DNA of 64,000 nt from Dichelobacter nodosus (GTDB lineage Bacteria > Pseudomonadota > Gammaproteobacteria > Cardiobacteriales > Cardiobacteriaceae), in the NCBI RefSeq assembly GCF_001263335.1, contig NZ_LGVW01000010.1, positions 1-64,000 on the forward strand, written 5' to 3'. How positions within the stretch are numbered: the stretch's first letter is position 1; every line of letters starts with the position of its first letter. Under the pieces are notes generated by a model. It worked only from the letters and a program-made list of their open reading frames with translations. It did no database searches and had not been told where the DNA came from. This document shows, one piece after another, positions 11,233-19,416 of the stretch. The position numbers were made by a program, and so were the translations under genes.

Positions 11233-12189
11233 TTAAACAGTGAGGCCGGGAACTTGCCCGGCCTCGTTGGTGAGAGTGGTTGTTTCGTCCGGAAGGACGT
11301 CCTGCGGTTTGGGGCGTCCGTTCTTGAAGGCTGCGTCGCCGGGCATGTTGGCCATCAGATGCTTGCGGGCGGTCTTGAACTCGTTGCCGATCAGGCCGAG
11401 GTGGAGCAGGAAGACCCGGAAGTCGTACTTGGCGCATTGGGGATCGAAATCCCGCTTGCGGCTGGAGGCTGCCCGACCGTTGAGCGCCTTGGCGGCGACG
11501 GCGAGGCAGAATTGCAGGTAGGCCTTGATCCGTCCCGCATGGAGGGTCGCCTCGAACCAGCGGAACTCCACCGTGCCCCGGTACCAGACGTTGTGCAGGT
11601 TGACCCCGTGATAGCGGCTGTTGTCGTAGTGCTGGGGCTGGCGGTTGTGGTAGCCGTACCAGATTCGGTTGAGCTGGTCCTTGGTGCGCGGGCGATGCTG
11701 TTCGATACGCTGGATCAGTTCATCGCTGACCGGACGGGTGTAGCGATTGAGCCGGTCGCGGCTGATGTCGAGGGCGTGGAGGATTAGCGGCTCCTGCTTG
11801 TAGATGATCTTGGCCAGGTTACCCAGGTGTCTGCCGTCGAAGGGCGCGGCGTCGATATGGATGTGAATGCCGCACTGGCTGTTGATCTTGCCTCCGGCGC
11901 GGCGGATGGCCCGGACCGCCTCCTGCAGTTGCGGGATGTCGTCGTAGCCGAGCACCGGGCTGACCACCTCGGCCCGCAGATGGGCCGGGACGCTGGTCAG
12001 GGAGGCGTCACCCACCACCTTCCAGACGCAGCCGCGCAGGTCCTCGACCTCCCAGGAGTCATAGCTGTTGGGGATGCCGACATGGCGGACCGTGCCGCCC
12101 ACCACCGAGTGGATGGCCCAGGCGATCTGCTCCCGGGTGCGTTTTACGGTCTCGATCTCGATCCCGTAGTGGATCTCTTTCAGGTTCAT
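11233..12189 (-). CDS. amidoligase-family enzyme (GS-like fold)
   Basis: 318 aa. [11 protein letters not shown] near the N-terminus, CGIHIHIDA in the middle and [11 protein letters not shown] near residue 215 are the E-x-E, H-x-H and R-x-E metal- and ATP-binding elements of the COOH-NH2 ligase ('putative amidoligase') family, which has the glutamine synthetase fold. Such enzymes are predicted to form amide bonds on small molecules, peptides or proteins. GGAGG lies 5-9 nt before the ATG. It is the first gene of a tight minus-strand operon with the 173-aa protein, GATase-II and GGCT genes, and follows tail genes. The acceptor is unknown; a tail or cell-surface protein is one possibility. Confidence 0.85.
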   Translation of the reverse strand: MNLKEIHYGIEIETVKRTREQIAWAIHSVVGGTVRHVGIPNSYDSWEVEDLRGCVWKVVGDASLTSVPAHLRAEVVSPVLGYDDIPQLQEAVRAIRRAGGKINSQCGIHIHIDAAPFDGRHLGNLAKIIYKQEPLILHALDISRDRLNRYTRPVSDELIQRIEQHRPRTKDQLNRIWYGYHNRQPQHYDNSRYHGVNLHNVWYRGTVEFRWFEATLHAGRIKAYLQFCLAVAAKALNGRAASSRKRDFDPQCAKYDFRVFLLHLGLIGNEFKTARKHLMANMPGDAAFKNGRPKPQDVLPDETTTLTNEAGQVPGLTV

Positions 12190-12371
12190 GCATGCCTCCG
12201 TCGTTCATGGCGCTTCTAACTCGTTGTCTGGAAAGGCTTTTTAGCCTCCGCTTACACCATGAATGCTTCTTTCCGGACACAAATCAAGTAGAAGAACAGC
12301 CGAAGCCGACATTTAACACGTTTATTTTCAATGACTTACAAGTTGCGCCGGTTTGGGCTGTGCACAGATGG

Positions 12372-12411
12372 CAGAAACCCCTGACAGGACTGGCCGTATC
12401 CGGGGTTTCTG
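12372..12411. terminator. hairpin between tail module and amidoligase operon
   Basis: CAGAAACCCC (12372-12381) and GGGGTTTCTG (12402-12411) form a perfect 10-bp stem with a 20-nt loop. No T-run follows on the minus strand, so it may be a terminator of another type or a processing site. It lies in the 246-bp gap before the amidoligase gene, which otherwise holds no ORF and probably contains that operon's promoter. Confidence 0.4.
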
Positions 12412-12435
12412 GGTTGGCGTTGGCAATGAGCAGGA

Positions 12436-12693
12436 TCAGCCGGAGGCGGTTTCTCCGGTAATAAGGCTGGTGTGCAATTCCAGATTGCGCGACTCATCGG
12501 CCCGCATCCGCGTCAGCAGCGCCACGAAGGCCTTCGCTTCGTCGGGTGGCAGACCCGAAGCCCGCTCCAACCGCGCCAGGCGCTGGTGCAGATTCTCCAG
12601 CAGGCCCAGGGCGTGGTCGCGGATCAGCCCGTCGCGTTTCTCCTGCGGCGAGGGAATGAACTCGGTCAGGCCGCCTGTGCGTCGAACGATCAT
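12436..12693 (-). CDS. small helical phage tail-associated protein
   Basis: 85 aa, start MIVRRTGGLTEFIPSPQEKRDG, then a predicted long helix (HALGLLENLHQRLARLERASG). It follows the DUF4815 gene directly. The prophage has a similar small protein (32983-33189, YDFPLPDAENLLSEDVKRI then a helix) in the equivalent place, so both probably serve the same tail or fibre function. The similarity is in size, layout and pattern, not strong identity. Confidence 0.6.
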   Translation of the reverse strand: MIVRRTGGLTEFIPSPQEKRDGLIRDHALGLLENLHQRLARLERASGLPPDEAKAFVALLTRMRADESRNLELHTSLITGETASG

Positions 12694-12705
12694 GGCCGTG
12701 CCTCC

Positions 12706-15700
12706 TTAGCTCAGGGTCGCGCCCAGCGAATGGATGCGCGGGTAGATCAGCGGCGTGCCGGTCATCTCGGCCTTGTAGCGGACCTTGTTGCCGGTGTTGT
12801 CGGTGAAGGTGCGCACCAAGGTGTACTCGGTCCAGTTCTCGTCGATGGGCCGGGTCTCCTGGATGGTCATCGCCTCCCAGGTCAGGCCGCCGTCGTTGCT
12901 GGCGAACCATTGCAGGGTGGTGCCGCTGGGGATTTGCATCTGCACATAGGCCTTGGTCGATTCCACCCCCTGGGTCAGCTTATTCTCGCGGGTCAGGTAG
13001 GCCCCGGTGGTCTTGTTGAGGTAGCCCACCAGGTTGACGTCGCGGAAGTTGATGGCCGGGGTGTCGTTGGAAAGCGAGCTGCTCAGACGCACGCGGATCT
13101 GGACCCGGGTGGCGAGGTTGGGCAGCCGTTCCTCCTCGGCGGGAACCATGGCGTCCCAGGTCACGCCGCCGTCGGTGGAGTATTCCCAGTCGAGGCCGGT
13201 GCCCTGGGGGATGGCCGAGTATTCGTCGAGGTTGATGTCGGAGAACTGTACGCCGGTGATCGGCTGGAAGCGAATCATCCCCTCGGACTGGAAGTTGTAG
13301 CCGTAGATCTTCATCGCCAGGTCGGAGCCGTTGAGCGGCGTCCAGGTTTCGGCGTTGGAGCTCTCCAGCAGCACGCCTTCCATGTAGGTCTGGCGGGTGA
13401 TGATGCCCCAGCGGCCCATCTTGCCGAGGGTGGCGGTGCGCACCTTGTAATTGGTGCTGTTGGTCAGCAGCACCACGGAATAGCTGGTGTTGGCCTCTGC
13501 GTAGAACGGGTCGTCGAAGCGAATACGGGTCTCGCCGCTCAGACTGATCTCGTTCGGGGCCAGCACTTTCTCGGCGAACACCACACCGTTGGGCAGACCG
13601 GTGGTGACGCCGCGAATCTGCACCGTGACCGGGATGCTCGGGTCCCTGGCGGTGAACTGCAGTCCGATGCTGGAGATCACCTGATTTTGGGTGAAACTGA
13701 AGGTCTGGGCCAGGGGATCGCGGGGTACGAAGATGGTCTGGGTGCGCCAGACCACCTGCACCACGGGCACGCGGATGATGCGGTTCTCGATGATGCGCTC
13801 GATACGGGTGATGACCAGCGGATCGTTGATCTGCAAGCTGGCGCGTGCCGAGTAGACGCCGTCGGCCATCTCCACGATCCGGTTGCCGTTGCGGGCGTTG
13901 GTCGGAATGGTGAAGGAGGCGCTGACCCGACCGGCCTCGTCGCTGATCAGGTTGCTGACCATCACTTGGCCGTCGCAGCGCAGCACGATGCCGGACTTGC
14001 TCGGGGTGAAGTTGATGCCGGTGACGGCGATGCCGGTCTGGCCGCGCCGCCCGAGGTTGGGCGTGATCTGCAGCATGGCCGGGGGCTTGTCGAACACCGC
14101 GTAGGGGTTGATGTTGCGTTCCTCGGACCAGTCGTTCTGCTCCACCAGCACGGTCTCGTTGCCCGGCAGCAGCACCAGGCTGCCGAAGAAGTTGGCGTTG
14201 CTGCCCGCCTGATCGACCGAGAGCACGGTGGAGTGCGGAATGCGGTCCGGCGCGACGAAGCGGGCGATCTCGTTCACCCGGGCGTCCCATTCGGCGTGGT
14301 AGATGTCCGACTGGGCGGTGTTCGAGAAGTCGTCCGAGTAGATGCCTTTCTTGGTCTGGGCGTCCCGGTTCTGCAGCTCGTTGTTCATCTGGTACTGGGC
14401 ATCGTTGTACTTCAGATCCTCGACGTCCTGAATGATATCGTGGATCTGGTCCATGGTGATGCGGGTCAGGCCGAAGTTGCGGATCTCCATGTCGGTGGAG
14501 TTGGGCGGGCAGTCGATACTGCCCAGCCCCAGGGCGTTTTCCGGCACGATGGGCAGCTTCGGGAAATCGGCCGGAGCCCCTTCCAGCCGCTTGATCTCGG
14601 TGGTTGTGGCGTAAACGATGTCGCGGCGGCCGAGGTAATAGTCGTAGTCCAGGCTGCAGTTGGAACCGTTCACCGGCTGGTCGCCGAGGCTGCCGCGCCC
14701 GAAGTTGATCACATTGAGATTGCCCAGCTCGAGCTGCACCGGTGACATGTTGAGTCCGGCGGTGTTGGTGGCCGGAGGCGAAGCGGTGCCGATCTCCTCG
14801 ACGCCGTCGTCGACGTAGGAAAGCGCCTCGCTGCCCAGCTCCATCAGGCGCTTGTAGTCGGTGCGTGCGCCGTTGGTGGCGGCCCGGTAGACGCGATAGC
14901 CGGTCGCGCCGCTGACCGGCAGCCAGGAAAGCTTGTTCATCTCACCGGCGGCGGTGGCCCGGGCAATGACCGCAGCGGCGTTGAAGGCCGTCTCGCCGGT
15001 GGCGTTGTAGGCGGTCACCAGATAGAAGTAGTTTCCGGCCGCCGGATGGTTGGCCTGTCCGAACCAGCCGCTGTCCACATAGTCGGTGCCCTTGACCATC
15101 TGCTTGGTGTAGGTCCAGCGCACCGTGTAGGTGGTGCCGATGGCCGGTTCGTTGCCGGAGCCGAGCCAGTCGACATGGTTGCCCGACTGCTGCCAGTCCA
15201 CTCCCTCCTGGAAGATGGTCGCCCCCTGGCTGACCTCGAGGATGTCCACTACGGGATTGGGATCGAGCAGGTCTTCACCGCCGCCCACCGAGCCGCGAGT
15301 GACGTTGCGGGTGATCTCGACGATGGCTTCCACCTGGGTCGTCTCCTTGAGCGGCGTGGAGTTGACCGGATAGCGGCGCTTGTTGATGTCGAAGGTCTTC
15401 TACTCGCCGCGCACCGACTTGGTGGCGATGGATTTGGGCACCAGGGTCGAGGTAGGCAGATCCCGCTGATGCCGGAAGCCCTGGATGTAGGCGCGTCCGG
15501 CGTTGGTGATCGCCTCCACGCTGTCGTCGTCGACGCCGCCGATAAAGGTGTCGAAGCCACGCACCAGGTAGCTTCCTGCCTGGTCGAAGGTGCGCTCGGC
15601 GAGATTCTGAATCAGGGATTTGAGCCCCTCTGCGGCAGCGAAGGAGAGCTGATCCTCGGTGATCGAGGAGACGGTGATCCGGCTGCCCGGCAGCGTGCCC

Positions 15701-16256
15701 AGCAGATCCCGCAGGTAGAGGTTGGATTTCTCCTGTACCGTGGGCGTGACGTCGCCGCTCTCGCGGTCGAACTTGTAGATCGGGATCACCCGGCGCTCGG
15801 CCACGTTGTTGGGCAGCATCTGGCTGCTGGTGTCCGTCGCCTTGAGGGATAGAACCCATTTTTCCCGTTCGGCGGTTGGCTCACCGGTGGCCGGGTTGAT
15901 CAGGGACGGGTCCTGGGTGTATAGCCGTAGTTGTACTTCAGCAGCTCCACATAGACGTAATCGGCCCCGCTGGTGGTGGCCGGGTCGTAGGTCAGGGTCG
16001 CGCCGCTCACCTGTTCCAAATGGCCGTCGATGTAGACCACACCCGGGGCCAGGGTCAGGACGTTGGCGGCCGCGCTGACCTCGAGGCCCATGATGATGGA
16101 GCCTTCCTTGAACAGGATGTCGGCGATCTTGCGCCGCTCCAGGTTGATGATGTCCTGCTGCTCATTGAGTTCGGAATCCAGCAGGTCGCGATCCTGATGG
16201 TAGCGGATGCGCTTGTAGTTCTTGGTCGGGTCGAATGTCTCGCGTGAGATGCTCAT
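12706..16256 (-). pseudogene. DUF4815 phage tail protein with Asp-box-like C-half, broken twice
   Basis: One ancestral gene of about 1180 codons in three pieces. Piece 1 (16256 to ~15917) starts MSISRETFDPTKNYKRI and ends after NYGYT through an extra base in the GGG at 15915-15917; the next frame continues QDPSLINPATGEPTAE. Piece 2 stops at an in-frame TAG (15400-15402) after KSVRGE, and KTFDINKRRYPVNS continues in frame. Piece 3 runs to 12706 as an 875-aa ORF. Pieces 1-2 are the DUF4815 domain. Piece 3 has Asp-box-like motifs (STDGGVTWD, SNDGGLTWE) and DPLAQTF segments that recur in the prophage protein at 33198-34385. Family members are found in phage baseplate or fibre regions. From memory, D. 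nodosus VrlC has such features. Sequencing error could explain either lesion. Confidence 0.8.
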
Positions 16257-16271
16257 GTTTGAATCCTCCAG

Positions 16272-16553
16272 TTAGATCTTGATGATCCCGACCAGCTCCA
16301 CGCGGGTGTCGGAAATCTTGTTGAAGTCGGGAATGTTCTTCACCTCGTACAGGTAGCCCGGGTGCAGCACCTCGCCGGTCGGGTTGGTGTCCTGATGGAA
16401 CACGCCGCCCATGGCGAGATCCCCGGTGACGCTTTCCACGTACTGCACATCACCGCCGAAGAAGCCGTATTCGCGGATGGTGATGCCGTTGGCCTCGGCC
16501 TCGTCGAAGCGAAAGAAGATGCCGATGGTGTTGGTCTCGGCGCAGGAGCCGGT
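16272..16553 (-). pseudogene. C-terminal fragment of phage tail protein
   Basis: About 90 residues (TNTIGIFFRFDEAEANGITIREYGFF to LVGIIKI) resemble the C-terminal half of the prophage protein at 36328-36810 (EFDFNDGLGETIRELGVF), and both lie just upstream of a DUF4815 gene. Upstream of about 16555 the frame stays open to 16823 but reads antisense through a different gene, so the true N-terminus is lost at a recombination junction. Confidence 0.65.
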
Positions 16554-16555
16554 AC

Positions 16556-16830
16556 AGTCCGCCGTCCTCCAGGCTCTGGCAAGGGCCTTTTCCTGGGCCG
16601 ACATCCTCGAATCCGGCCAGATCAAGTCCATTAGCGAGCTTGCCCGTACCCTCGACGTCGATGGCTCGTATGTGGCCCGCATCCTCAAGCTGACGACCCT
16701 GGCCCCCGACATCGTCGAAGCCCTGATCAACGGCGAGGAACCCAACGGGCTCTCGCTGGCCAAGCTGACCCAGATCTTCCCCGAGGACTGGGCCGAGCAG
16801 CGCCGCCAGTTCGGCTTCGCCACCGACTGA
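16556..16830 (+). pseudogene. C-terminal fragment of recombinase-associated HTH protein
   Basis: The plus strand reads ALARAFSWADILESGQIKSI, then SELARTLDVDGSYVARILKL and TLLAPDIVE-like TTLAPDIVEALINGEEP, ending EDWAEQRRQFG. As I recall, this pattern ends proteins encoded with or fused to serine recombinases in proteobacterial integrated elements. No recombinase catalytic domain is present because the frame runs antisense into the tail fragment at about 16555. A terminator hairpin follows the stop, so this 3' end is native. It may be the last trace of the island's own mobility gene. Confidence 0.55.
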
Positions 16831-16856
16831 CGACCGGACTGGAGACCACCCCAGAG

Positions 16857-16885
16857 AGCCGACCATCAGCGTCGGCTTTTCTTCT
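16857..16885 (+). terminator. rho-independent terminator
   Basis: AGCCGAC (16857-16863) pairs with GTCGGCT (16871-16877) and is followed by TTTTCTTCTT. It lies 27 nt after the recombinase-associated fragment on the same strand. Confidence 0.6.
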
Positions 16886-17195
16886 TCGGGGGCAGGAAAC
16901 CGGAGTTGACCACGCTTCTTTTCATGGCCGAGGCGGGTGATTTCGAAAAAAACGTCCGGTTGCGGCATCGAGCGATGATCTAAGACAACCGCCCAAAACG
17001 GCAACCAGCCGCAAACCCATATCAATCAAGGATGTAGCTTTCCGGACGAGCTTCGGACTTGGTCCGGAGAAAACAGAGAATCAGGGGCCAAACAGAGAAA
17101 AAAAGGCGGGAGAATGGGGAGAATCGATGGTGCGAAGAGGTGCTTTGGAAAGATGTGAAACGGGCGCAACCCCTTTATAAACAAAGAGAAAAAGA
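16886..17195. other. island right flank without recognisable gene
   Basis: The GC-rich character fades across this stretch. Short ORFs exist but none has a ribosome-binding site or recognisable product. I see nothing functional until the terminator hairpin before attL. Confidence 0.5.
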
Positions 17196-17245
17196 AAACC
17201 CGTCACCCCGGAGAATGACCCCAGAGAGACGGGTTTGTCTTTTTT
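17196..17245 (+). terminator. terminator abutting attL
   Basis: AACCCGTC (17197-17204) pairs with GACGGGTT (17228-17235), followed by TGTCTTTTTT. The T-run runs into the 23-bp att core. Confidence 0.55.
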
Positions 17246-17267
17246 AAATGGTGGAGGCGGGGGGATT
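17245..17267. other. attL core of prophage (copy of ssrA 3' end)
   Basis: These 23 bp (including TGGTGGAGGCGGGGGGATT) are identical to 50982-51004, which contains the last bases of ssrA. Here the homology stops at 17268 (CGATAAAAC), so this is the crossover copy and not a tmRNA gene. The 33.7-kb interval between the copies is P2-like in size and content. Confidence 0.85.
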
Positions 17268-17563
17268 CGATAAAACTTATAAAGTACTAATAAAACAACG
17301 TACTAAAATATTACTATCTAAATTGCACTACAAATAGAACTACATTAAACAAAGTTAAAAAAACACGATTCGACGCATTTAACTAAAAATTTATTGGATG
17401 CTATCGGGGAAAGTGCAATAAATGCAATGTTTAATAAAAAAATTTTTTATTGTTTTTAAAATCATATAGATAAAAGATAAAAGAAAGTGCAATAAAAACG
17501 AAATAAAAGTGCAATCTTGTTGCATTATTTGTGCAATATTAGATGTAAAACACAAAAATATTA
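17268..17563. promoter_or_regulatory. prophage left arm, putative integrase/Xis sites
   Basis: No gene. GTACTA-type repeats at 17280-17345 (GCACTACAAATAGAACTACA) closely match a sequence beside attR (GTACTACAAATAGTACTACA at about 50851-50872). Farther in, GTGCAATA/TGCAAT motifs recur at about 17414, 17485, 17510 and 17532. TATTGCA motifs in the opposite orientation cluster near the right end (49480-49605). Repeats in both arms near an integrase are typical of arm-type binding sites. Confidence 0.45.
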
Positions 17564-18256
17564 TTAGTTGCTGCTTTGCTGTTTTTGCTTATTGCACAAA
17601 CTTTCGCACGGAATACCATCGTTATCACGATCTAAGCGGCTAAGACCACATTGATTTAGGTAATACATCGCTTCATGACAAGATGACATTTGTTTACAGA
17701 ACCGTTTTGAGCCACAATTTGTACTCTGTGCTTTGCTTTGCTGATATTTTTTTTCAGCAATTTGAGCTTGTACTTCTCTTTGCCCATGCCGCCAATCAGA
17801 TGGTTTAATGATTTCTGCTTCTGGCAAACCCCACAATCCGATTTTTTTTGTTTGTGCTTGTATTTGTAAATCAGGTAAATCAGAACGCTTATTGTATTGT
17901 GTGTATACCCACGCACTACCTGACATCACTAAATCAGCATTTACATCAATACCACTGGCATTATAGACAGTGCAAACATTACGTTTGTATCTGTCTTTCT
18001 CTCGGCAAATTGCGGTTATATTTTGATGAGAAACTAATTTTTGTAACCGTTGCTTAGCTCTGTTACCAAATGGCTGCCCGCTTTCTGGTGCATCAATATC
18101 AGCCAATCTAATTTTATACTGTATATTATTGCTATCTAATATTTTGATCGTGTCGCCATCATAAATACCGATAACCAATCCTTTTATTTCATAATTCGCT
18201 GACACTGCTAAAGTTGTAAGCATGTAACTAACTAATACCATTATACGTTTAATCAT
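17564..18256 (-). CDS. secreted thermonuclease-like protein with excalibur domain
   Basis: 230 aa. Residues 1-20 (MIKRIMVLVSYMLTTLAVSA) form a signal peptide. A staphylococcal nuclease-like domain follows (IGIYDGDTIKIL, IRLADIDAPESGQPFGNRAK), and the C-terminus has an excalibur-type calcium motif (DRDNDGIPCESLC) with paired cysteines. It would cleave DNA or RNA outside the cytoplasm. GGGAG upstream sets the ATG at 18256, overlapping the repressor gene by 8 nt, so it may be expressed in the lysogen. As a cargo gene beside attL it is a candidate lysogenic conversion factor. Confidence 0.85.
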   Translation of the reverse strand: MIKRIMVLVSYMLTTLAVSANYEIKGLVIGIYDGDTIKILDSNNIQYKIRLADIDAPESGQPFGNRAKQRLQKLVSHQNITAICREKDRYKRNVCTVYNASGIDVNADLVMSGSAWVYTQYNKRSDLPDLQIQAQTKKIGLWGLPEAEIIKPSDWRHGQREVQAQIAEKKYQQSKAQSTNCGSKRFCKQMSSCHEAMYYLNQCGLSRLDRDNDGIPCESLCNKQKQQSSN

Positions 18257-18626
18257 CTTTACTCCCTTGATGTATGCCACCATTAATGACTGATCCCGTA
18301 ATATTCCCAATATGGTTAGCAACAGCCCGTGACTGTCCGGTTGCCAATACATTCAGTGCTGCATGACGCACTAGCAACGGTGCTGCGTGCCATAGTGTTA
18401 ATAATTCGCTATCTTCTTTGCTTAAAGTATCTATTCGATGTTTCCCAGTCAGCAAATAATTCACGTCAAAACCGGCAGCGGCTATTCTCTGTAGGTATTC
18501 CGCATTTGGAAAAACATTTCCTTTTTCATATTGCTGTTGAGAACGAATACTTACCCCACCAAGAGTAGCCATTTGTTGCTGATTTAATTTAGCCTTCTCT
18601 CTTATTTCTCTTATTCTTTCATTCAC
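18249..18626 (-). CDS. phage repressor, XRE family
   Basis: 125 aa. Residues 1-60 form a Cro/CI-type helix-turn-helix (EKAKLNQQQMATLGGVSIRSQQQYEKG), followed by a short helical region and no LexA-type protease domain. It faces away from the rightward early genes, with the operator palindrome at 18687-18706 between them, as expected for the lysogeny repressor. Without a self-cleavage domain, induction would need an antirepressor or another mechanism. Confidence 0.8.
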   Translation of the reverse strand: MNERIREIREKAKLNQQQMATLGGVSIRSQQQYEKGNVFPNAEYLQRIAAAGFDVNYLLTGKHRIDTLSKEDSELLTLWHAAPLLVRHAALNVLATGQSRAVANHIGNITGSVINGGIHQGSKDD

Positions 18627-18686
18627 TTATTAATAATCCTGCATATTTATGTTGATATATGCAAAATACTGCGTTAAAGTTACCCC

Positions 18687-18706
18687 AACGCTTAACGTTA
18701 AGCGTT
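18687..18706. promoter_or_regulatory. perfect 20-bp operator palindrome
   Basis: AACGCTTAACGTTAAGCGTT is a perfect inverted repeat between the divergent repressor and early genes. A near copy lies at 18893-18912. It is the likely binding site for the XRE repressor. Confidence 0.65.
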
Positions 18707-18714
18707 AAAAAAGC

Positions 18715-18756
18715 GGTGCAGCTATCGTCGCCATACTGTCAGCTGCACCTTTTCTC
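18715..18756 (+). terminator. terminator or attenuator in early leader
   Basis: GGTGCAGCT (18715-18723) and AGCTGCACC (18741-18749) form a 9-bp stem followed by TTTTCT. It lies after the operator and before the first early ORF, so it would attenuate early rightward transcription. Confidence 0.55.
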
Positions 18757-18776
18757 ATAACCCCTTAGGAGGACTT

Positions 18777-18914
18777 ATGAAATTTTTTCACGCGTCTAAT
18801 GCATGCATGAGTTGTTTGCAGAATAAGCGCTTAGCGCAAAGACTTAATGCCAATAAAACACGCGCTTTTTCTGTTAAACAGAATCACATTCTAGCGCTTA
18901 ACGTTAAACGTTAA
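18777..18914 (+). CDS. small early phage protein, 45 aa
   Basis: The ORF starts at an ATG 4 nt after a perfect AGGAGG and encodes a 45-aa basic peptide with two nearby Cys (NACMSCLQNK) and a C-terminus ALNVKR. I recognise no family. Its last codons are part of the second operator-like palindrome. The strong ribosome-binding site and position after an attenuator favour a real gene, possibly a leader peptide. Confidence 0.5.
   Translation: MKFFHASNACMSCLQNKRLAQRLNANKTRAFSVKQNHILALNVKR
18893..18912. promoter_or_regulatory. second operator-like palindrome
   Basis: AGCGCTTAACGTTAAACGTT differs from the perfect operator at 18687-18706 by two bases and overlaps the 3' end of the 45-aa ORF. Confidence 0.55.
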
Positions 18915-18925
18915 CAGGTTGAAAT

Positions 18926-19117
18926 ATGCGATTAGATTTACACCCTATATCAAACGGTTCTCGAATGTATTCGCACGTTTTGATCAGGCTTTCAGAAGTT
19001 GATAGAAAAAATTTAGAAAAACTTGCTAAAAAATCTAAATATCCTATATCAACTATTGCTTACTGCGCTCTTCGTGCCGTTCTTGATGCTGAGTTTAATC
19101 ATAGGAGCGATCAATGA
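18926..19117 (+). CDS. small early phage protein
   Basis: 63 aa. SHVLIRLSEVDRKNLEKLAKKSKYPISTIAYCALRAVLDAE looks like a ribbon-helix-helix arrangement (a strand then two helices), but I cannot assign it firmly. It begins after the second operator and overlaps the CII-like gene by 4 nt (ATGA). It is probably a regulator of the early region. Confidence 0.6.
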   Translation: MRLDLHPISNGSRMYSHVLIRLSEVDRKNLEKLAKKSKYPISTIAYCALRAVLDAEFNHRSDQ

Positions 19118-19416
19118 GTAACAATACTTCTTGTTCTATTGCGCAAATTTTGCAACAACATTTGTTTTCTCTTGCACCACAAGAGATTGTAGATGCCTTA
19201 AGTATTGATGCTTCGGCAGTCTCTCGCATTAAAAGTGGTGAACGAGGATTAAAATTTGATGAGATTGCGGTTTTACTCTCATTGAGAAGCAATGCATTCC
19301 ATGACGGTCTCGATGTCATCGCGAAAGATGGTGGTATGTACGTATCAAAAGACGAATTGATTGCTTTACGTTCTCTTGCTTTGAAATACCTCACCGCGGA
19401 TGTGTCACATGAGTAA
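19114..19416 (+). CDS. CII-like phage activator
   Basis: 100 aa. APQEIVDALSIDASAVSRIKSGERGLKFDEIAVLL is a helix-turn-helix of the lambda CII type, and the start (SIAQILQQHLFSL) and length fit this family. CII-type proteins activate lysogeny promoters. Translationally coupled to both neighbours by overlapping start and stop codons. Confidence 0.65.
   Translation: MSNNTSCSIAQILQQHLFSLAPQEIVDALSIDASAVSRIKSGERGLKFDEIAVLLSLRSNAFHDGLDVIAKDGGMYVSKDELIALRSLALKYLTADVSHE

Noticed and set aside
16272-16823. Intact 183-aa tail protein
   Set aside because: The N-terminal half is antisense to a recognisable plus-strand fragment and only the C-terminal part matches tail proteins.
17249-17267. Second tmRNA or tRNA gene at attL
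   Set aside because: Only the 23-bp 3' segment is present; the sequence diverges inside the T-arm.
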